A stretch of DNA of 11,114 nucleotides, taken from Magnetospira sp. Lineage in GTDB: Bacteria > Pseudomonadota > Alphaproteobacteria > Rhodospirillales > Magnetospiraceae. The position numbers were made by a program, and so were the translations under genes. Shown here piece by piece: positions 7,612-11,114 of the stretch. Each line of letters opens with the position of its first letter. Within the stretch, counting starts at the first letter, position 1. Location: positions 1 to 11,114 of the forward strand of contig JANQGL010000072.1 in NCBI GenBank assembly GCA_028277325.1, written 5' to 3'. Under the pieces are notes generated by a model. That model worked only from the letters and a program-made list of their open reading frames with translations, did not search any database and was not told the origin of the DNA.

Positions 7612-9021
7612 ATGGAGGCACGTTATCGGACAATGAAGCAGGCCATGCTGGTCGTTTTGTTCTTGGCGCTGGTTTGCCTGTCTGTTGGTTTTGTGTTCGA
7701 CGTAAATCACGCCTCGGCGGTGGCGTCCGGCATTTTGATCGTTGTTGCCGGCATGGTTTTGTGGGCCATGGATCGCGCTGTTCGGGAACAACACCATTGG
7801 TATGAATGCATTTTAGATGCCGTCCCGTTGCCGCTCTCGGTGACGGACATGGAGATGAACTGGACGTTCGTGAACAAGGTGGTTGAAGACCTCCTTCAGA
7901 AGAAAAGGCACGAGATTGTCGGCATGGCCTGCCACAACTGGGGTGCCAACATCTGCAGAACGGAGAACTGCGGTGTCGTGTGCCTGCGCCGCAATCAGAA
8001 GGATACGGCGTTTCATCAGTGGTCTCGGGACTTCACGGTATCGACTCATTATCTCACCGACCTGAGCAACAGCCCGATCGGCCACGTGGAGGTCGTGCAG
8101 GACGTTACCGAAAAGAAGAGCCTGAACGAGTTGATCGATAAAATCGCCGATTACGCCACCTCGATCTTGAAGTCGTCGGAATCGCTGGCCGGTGCCGCCG
8201 GGCAAATCTCCGCGTCGAGCGAGGAAACGTCGGTCCAGGCGGGATCGCTGGCGACCGGAATGGAGCAGGCCTCGCAGATGATTGCCGGGATCGCCGGCGC
8301 TGCCGAGGAAGTATCCAGCAATCTCAACGGCGTCGCCGCCGCGATGGAGCAGACAAGCCGCTCCATCGACAGCATTTCGGCCAATTCCCGGGACGGCACG
8401 CGCCTGGCGTCCGAAGCCGCCGAGTCCGCCGATCGGGCGAGCGCCATCATGACCGAGCTCGGCACCGCGGCGACGGAAACGGGAGAGGTCACCGAACTGA
8501 TCAAGAGCATTGCCGACCAAACGAATCTGCTGGCGTTGAACGCGACGATAGAGGCGGCCCGGGCGGGGGAAATGGGAAAGGGTTTTGCCGTCGTGGCCGG
8601 GGAGGTCAAGAACCTGGCCAATCAAAGCGCCAATTCGGCCGACGATATCGTCGAAAGAATTACAGGCATGCAGCAGATCTCGGAAAAGGCGGTTTCTTCC
8701 ATAGAAAACGTTAACGGGGTTATCACGACGGTTTCCAACGCCGTCAGCGAGATCAGCGATTCGATCACCCAGCAAAAGCTGGCGGCGGATGAGGTGACGG
8801 CAAACTTGGCGCAAGCCAGCCAGGGTAGCAATGACTCGGCCGAGAACATCAACCAAGCCTCGACGGTTATCCAGAAAATGGCGTTGAACGTTCAGCATAT
8901 CAGCGAGGCGGCGCGCGGCAACGCCGAAACGCTCAAGAGCGTCAACGATTCGACGAAGGATCTCAGCCGGATCGCCTCCGAGTTGAACGACATCATTCAA
9001 CGGAACGGCCAGGCCGTATGA
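7612..9021 (+). CDS. Methyl-accepting chemotaxis protein with Cys-rich PAS domain
   Basis: A 469-residue inner-membrane chemoreceptor. Two hydrophobic helices (about 10-30 and 34-53) are separated by only a few residues, so there is almost no periplasmic domain. A PAS domain (about 62-167) follows, ending in the usual VVQDVTEKK, and must be cytoplasmic. It contains C107, C115, C120 and C124, spaced CX7CX4CX3C, in the stretch ACHNWGANICRTENCGVVC. No HAMP domain is visible. The signalling coiled coil (about 175-465) has the conserved hairpin tip IADQTNLLALNATIEAARAG (300-319), which contacts CheA and CheW. There is no C-terminal CheR-docking pentapeptide. AAGGAG with eight bases of spacing supports this start. 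No che genes are nearby. The gene is visibly less GC-rich than its neighbours. A redox- or metal-sensing, Aer-like role is inference. Confidence 0.94.
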   Translation: MEARYRTMKQAMLVVLFLALVCLSVGFVFDVNHASAVASGILIVVAGMVLWAMDRAVREQHHWYECILDAVPLPLSVTDMEMNWTFVNKVVEDLLQKKRHEIVGMACHNWGANICRTENCGVVCLRRNQKDTAFHQWSRDFTVSTHYLTDLSNSPIGHVEVVQDVTEKKSLNELIDKIADYATSILKSSESLAGAAGQISASSEETSVQAGSLATGMEQASQMIAGIAGAAEEVSSNLNGVAAAMEQTSRSIDSISANSRDGTRLASEAAESADRASAIMTELGTAATETGEVTELIKSIADQTNLLALNATIEAARAGEMGKGFAVVAGEVKNLANQSANSADDIVERITGMQQISEKAVSSIENVNGVITTVSNAVSEISDSITQQKLAADEVTANLAQASQGSNDSAENINQASTVIQKMALNVQHISEAARGNAETLKSVNDSTKDLSRIASELNDIIQRNGQAV

Positions 9022-9134
9022 CTCCCCGGGAATGGCCCCGCATGACGGAACCGGTGCTCGATGCGGAGTCCGAATGGACTGCTCGGAGTGGTTTCTCCCG
9101 CGGCGTCCGGGGCGATCCGTCTAACTCCGCGCAA

Positions 9135-9593
9135 TCATTCCAATTTGCTAGGCAGTCCGCGCCCGTTGTTCCACCATCGGTTAGGGTTGTCGCTGTTGGG
9201 GTCGTAGGCGGCACGGCTGGCCCAGTCCTCGCGCAGAAAGATGACCGGTTCCTCGTAATGGTGGGCATGGTGGATCGCATCCATCACCGCCTCCAATACC
9301 GCCATGTCGCGATCAATGGAGATCTTCAATTCGACCATGGGATAGGTCTCGGTATCACCAGCCCTGAAATCCTCGGCATGGGTTGTGGTGGTCGAGCCGG
9401 GTTCGGGCTGCGAGGTTTCTCGACCGATGGCTGAGATGCTGGCGTTACGCCGATAGCGCCCATAACTCAGCGGGTGTACCTTCATGATCTCGTCGAGAAT
9501 CCGGTCGGTGTCGTCAGGCAATGTTTGAATTTCGATGGTCCAGACCGGGACGAAATGGCCGGACTTCGCGGAGTATGTCTTGAGTGCGCTCAT
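9135..9593 (-). CDS. Small protein with NIF3/CutA1-like (PII-fold) signature
   Basis: A 152-residue, probably cytosolic protein. I do not recognise a named family with certainty. The segment ILDEIMKVHPLSYGRYRRNASIS (32-54) and the later VLEAVMDAIHHAHHYEEPVIFL (99-120) follow the pattern of the insert domain of NIF3/YqfO proteins and of CutA1: a YGxY strand, a spacer containing Pro and Gly, then an alpha helix ending AHxYEEP. That domain has a ferredoxin-like fold related to PII. The C-terminal tail carries DPNSDNPNRWWN (131-142), an unusual aromatic and Asn-rich end. The start is supported by AGGGAGG five bases upstream. It follows the rubredoxin gene on the same strand after 118 bases and converges on the chemoreceptor gene. 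Function is unknown; metal or nucleotide binding would be guesswork. Confidence 0.7.
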   Translation of the reverse strand: MSALKTYSAKSGHFVPVWTIEIQTLPDDTDRILDEIMKVHPLSYGRYRRNASISAIGRETSQPEPGSTTTTHAEDFRAGDTETYPMVELKISIDRDMAVLEAVMDAIHHAHHYEEPVIFLREDWASRAAYDPNSDNPNRWWNNGRGLPSKLE

Positions 9594-9711
9594 TCATGCC
9601 TCCCTCATCGGCGCGCGTCCGGCAGCGGGTTCCGGAATCGGCTGGGGGTGTGCTCACCGGGTAAGAAACGTTGATGGCTCCGGCTGACCGCAAAACATCT
9701 GGGTCATGGTG

Positions 9712-10014
9712 TCACGCCTCCACCCAGTCGTCGAGCGGGAGGAAGTCACGCTTCAGATCGCCGCAGATCGGGCAGATCCAGTCGTCGGGCAGATCCTCGA
9801 ACGGCACCCCGGGCGGGATCGGGCGGTCCAGGTCGGTCACGTTGATGTCGCCCTTCGAGGGATCGTAGACGTAGGGCTCGCATTCCTCGTTGGTGCACTC
9901 CCATTTGCGCAGCCGGCGCGGGGCGCTTCTGGCCGGGCGCCCGGCCACGCCGGCCAGCGGCAGCAGGGCGAGGGCGGTCAGAATCTGGCGTCGCGTGGGC
10001 AAGAGCAGGCGCAT
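9712..10014 (-). CDS. Exported rubredoxin with twin-arginine signal
   Basis: A 100-residue electron-transfer protein with one mononuclear iron site. Residues 1-30 form a signal peptide of Tat type: TRRQIL (7-12), a hydrophobic stretch LTALALLPLAGVAG, then a likely cleavage site near 30. The mature rubredoxin has C40-X4-C45 and C81-P-I-C84-G, with the family hallmarks YVYDPSKGD (48-56), IPPGVPFEDLPDDWICPICG (66-85) and the closing KRDFLPLD. The first cysteine pair is spaced CX4C rather than the usual CX2C, as in the type II rubredoxins described from Desulfovibrio. I chose the ATG at 10014, where the signal peptide begins; a TTG at 10062 would add 16 residues in front of it. The start has only a weak Shine-Dalgarno sequence. 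The redox partner is not in the window. Confidence 0.93.
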   Translation of the reverse strand: MRLLLPTRRQILTALALLPLAGVAGRPARSAPRRLRKWECTNEECEPYVYDPSKGDINVTDLDRPIPPGVPFEDLPDDWICPICGDLKRDFLPLDDWVEA

Positions 10015-10181
10015 GTTCGTGGCTCGTCGGATCGCCGGCGGGAGTGCCTTACTGCATAACAAACCCGGTCGCGGTCAGGCCAATGACGTTTTGGTGGAGG
10101 TGGAGTCGGGGGCGGGCAAGGGGGTCCGACGGCCGGGTGCGGGTCGAATGAAGATATTGAAGCGCCAACGAAATTGGAGGG

Positions 10182-10835
10182 TTACCATTTCGGGCACTTG
10201 GCGTGCTCCAGCCGGTAGGCGGCAGGCGTGTCGATCTTCCGGTTGGCGATCCGCATGCGGCGTTCCAGGGCCTGGACATCGGACCGCATCGCGGCGCCGA
10301 TGCGCGCCACCATGTCGCGGGTGGCCGCCTGCGGATCCTCGGTCCAGACCACGGGGACCCGCTTGGCCACGTCGGCGACGCGGGCCTTGAACGGGCCGAT
10401 GGCGTCGTCCATTTCGCGCCGGTACAGGGAGACGTGGCGCATCTCGTGGGCCTTGGTCACCCGGTACGGGCAGGTGCCCGGGTGGTAGCGCCGCGCCACG
10501 AACACCCGAAAGTCCTTGAAGCCGAGGTGCACCTTCACGCGGCGCAAGGAGACGCAGTACCGCTTGCGGTCGCGGGTCACCACGCGGGTGTTGGCTTCCA
10601 TGCGGTAGTCCAGGTTCATCCGGGTCAGGCCGAGGATGCGCCCGCCGCGCAGGTCGATGCTGCCGCCGAGCCGCATCAGGTCGTTGACCGACTTGGCGTT
10701 GGACAACCGCACGCCGCCGCGATCGGTGGTCACCGTCACGTCGACCAGGGTGTCGCCGCCGGGGCATCGGGTGTCGTCGGCCCGGGCGGGCAGGGCGAGG
10801 AACAACAGGACCAGGAGCACCGAGGCGGTTCGCAT
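10182..10835 (-). CDS. Secreted four-cysteine protein with HExxH motif
   Basis: A 217-residue exported protein. A classical Sec signal peptide covers about 1-19, with hydrophobic core VLLVLLFLAL and cleavage after ALPARA. The mature part has four cysteines (24, 94, 122, 214), enough for two disulfides, which suits the periplasm. KAHEMRHVSLYRREMDD (128-144) contains H130-E131-x-x-H134, the zinc-metallopeptidase signature, with E141, D143 or D144 as candidate third ligands. The layout of a beta-rich first half followed by a helix carrying HExxH and a helical end recalls DUF922, described as a predicted secreted zinc protease, but I cannot confirm membership. The gene follows repeat unit 3, whose hairpin ends about 12 bases before the start codon; only a weak ribosome site is visible. 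It precedes the rubredoxin on the same strand, 167 bases away. Confidence 0.8.
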   Translation of the reverse strand: MRTASVLLVLLFLALPARADDTRCPGGDTLVDVTVTTDRGGVRLSNAKSVNDLMRLGGSIDLRGGRILGLTRMNLDYRMEANTRVVTRDRKRYCVSLRRVKVHLGFKDFRVFVARRYHPGTCPYRVTKAHEMRHVSLYRREMDDAIGPFKARVADVAKRVPVVWTEDPQAATRDMVARIGAAMRSDVQALERRMRIANRKIDTPAAYRLEHAKCPKW

Positions 10836-10843
10836 GGCGCTAA

Positions 10844-10940
10844 CCTAGTGTGGTGGATTCGAAGTTCGCAACAGTATTCGGGACCGACTCCATGGCGAAC
10901 TTCGACTCCAAAACCACACGAGACTCAAAATTTTACCTGG
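10844..10940 (+). repeat. Repeat unit 3, palindromic and inverted relative to unit 2
   Basis: GTGTGGT...TTCGAAGTTCGC (10848-10869) pairs with GCGAACTTCGA...ACCACAC (10895-10919) around a 25-base loop, a nearly perfect stem apart from a few inserted bases. The conserved flank GAGACTCAAAA...TACCTG extends to 10940. It is the same family as unit 2 in opposite orientation, and its CCTAGTGT terminus is shared with unit 1. It lies immediately upstream of the secreted HExxH protein gene and so occupies that gene's leader or promoter region. Confidence 0.75.
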
Positions 10941-10952
10941 TGATCCGATTCA

Positions 10953-10979
10953 CGTAACGCTTGGGAACCAAGCGTTACG
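10953..10979. repeat. Perfect 12-bp hairpin
   Basis: CGTAACGCTTGG and CCAAGCGTTACG are exact reverse complements around the loop GAA. No T-run follows on either strand, so it is not a typical intrinsic terminator. It sits between repeat unit 3 and a possible mobile-element end. An operator, a recombination site or a relic of an insertion are all possible. Confidence 0.75.
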
Positions 10980-10991
10980 ATCAGACCACTA

Positions 10992-11027
10992 GGGCCTGTA
11001 GACAATCATCTTGGGGCCTCGGTTCGT
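10992..11027. mobile_element. Possible insertion-sequence end
   Basis: After CCACTA the sequence changes character and begins GGGCCTGTAGACAATCATC, which looks like the terminal repeat of an IS5-family (IS427/IS1031-type) element next to a TA-containing target. This rests on pattern memory only; the other end lies outside the window. Confidence 0.22.
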
Positions 11028-11114
11028 GCGAAATCGGCCCGGCTCCGGGAGTTAGGACGAAGGACATGCCGAGCATATTCGAGGACGAACGACGCCGAGC
11101 CGGGCCGATTGCGC
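11028..11114. repeat. Long inverted repeat at the right edge
   Basis: An 18-base arm at 11028-11045 (core AATCGGCCCGGCTC) and its partner at 11097-11114 (core GAGCCGGGCCGATT) are complementary at 17 of 18 positions, separated by 51 bases. The arms may extend past the window on the right only as coding sequence. A start codon lies in the loop (see the partial reading frame). Confidence 0.65.
11066..11114 (+). CDS. Possible start of a truncated reading frame
   Basis: An ATG at 11066 opens a frame reading MPSIFEDERRRAGPIA that runs off the window. AGGA lies eight bases upstream. Sixteen residues are too few to identify a family. If 10992 is an element end, this could be the transposase or an accessory gene. 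Confidence 0.25.
   Translation, partial: MPSIFEDERRRAGPIA

Noticed and set aside
9022..9134. Search for a bidirectional terminator between the chemoreceptor and the NIF3/CutA1-like gene.
   Set aside because: Only short stems without T-runs are present.
9018..9434. A frame starting at ATGA on the chemoreceptor stop codon, suggesting a coupled downstream gene.
   Set aside because: Most of it is antisense to the NIF3/CutA1-like gene, there is no recognisable fold, and the overlap is explained by chance.

Overview
The window is GC-rich bacterial DNA in which most bases are coding. Twin-arginine and lipid-independent export signals, a methyl-accepting chemotaxis protein, a DUF2934 protein beside glycogen genes, and GC-rich codon use all suggest a Gram-negative proteobacterium, perhaps an alphaproteobacterium of the Rhodospirillales type. 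The taxonomic placement is inference; there is no rRNA or other marker gene. I see no tRNA, rRNA or CRISPR array.

Left part (1-2259). A stretch of about 260 bases without a gene holds two neighbouring palindromic repeat units. A family-4 glycosyltransferase (minus strand, 262-1347) ends directly against the second unit. A HAD-superfamily phosphatase of the LHPP-like subfamily (1477-2259) is transcribed divergently from it.

Central part (2262-7106, minus strand). A probable three-gene glycogen operon reads DUF2934 protein with a histone-H1-like tail, then glycogen debranching enzyme GlgX, then 4-alpha-glucanotransferase MalQ. The glgX stop codon lies inside the malQ Shine-Dalgarno sequence, so the last two genes look translationally coupled. 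GlgX would remove branches from glycogen, and MalQ would recycle the short malto-oligosaccharides released. MalQ converges on the HAD gene with only two bases between the stop codons.

Right part (7107-10835). A 505-base intergenic region with several palindromes and one AT-rich patch separates the operon from a divergent chemotaxis-receptor gene (7612-9021). That receptor has a tight two-helix membrane anchor, a cytoplasmic PAS domain with a four-cysteine motif, no HAMP domain, and visibly less GC-rich codons than its neighbours. Three minus-strand genes follow: a small protein with a NIF3/CutA1-like (PII-fold) signature, an exported Tat-type rubredoxin with a widened first cysteine pair, and a secreted four-cysteine protein with an HExxH motif.

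Right edge (10836-11114). This holds a copy of the left-edge repeat in opposite orientation, a perfect 12-bp hairpin, a possible mobile-element end, and a truncated reading frame inside a long inverted repeat. The window is therefore bracketed by inverted copies of one repeat family. I did not find a clear new multi-gene defence or metabolic system. The most distinctive items are the repeat family, the cysteine-PAS chemoreceptor, the exported rubredoxin and the HExxH protein.
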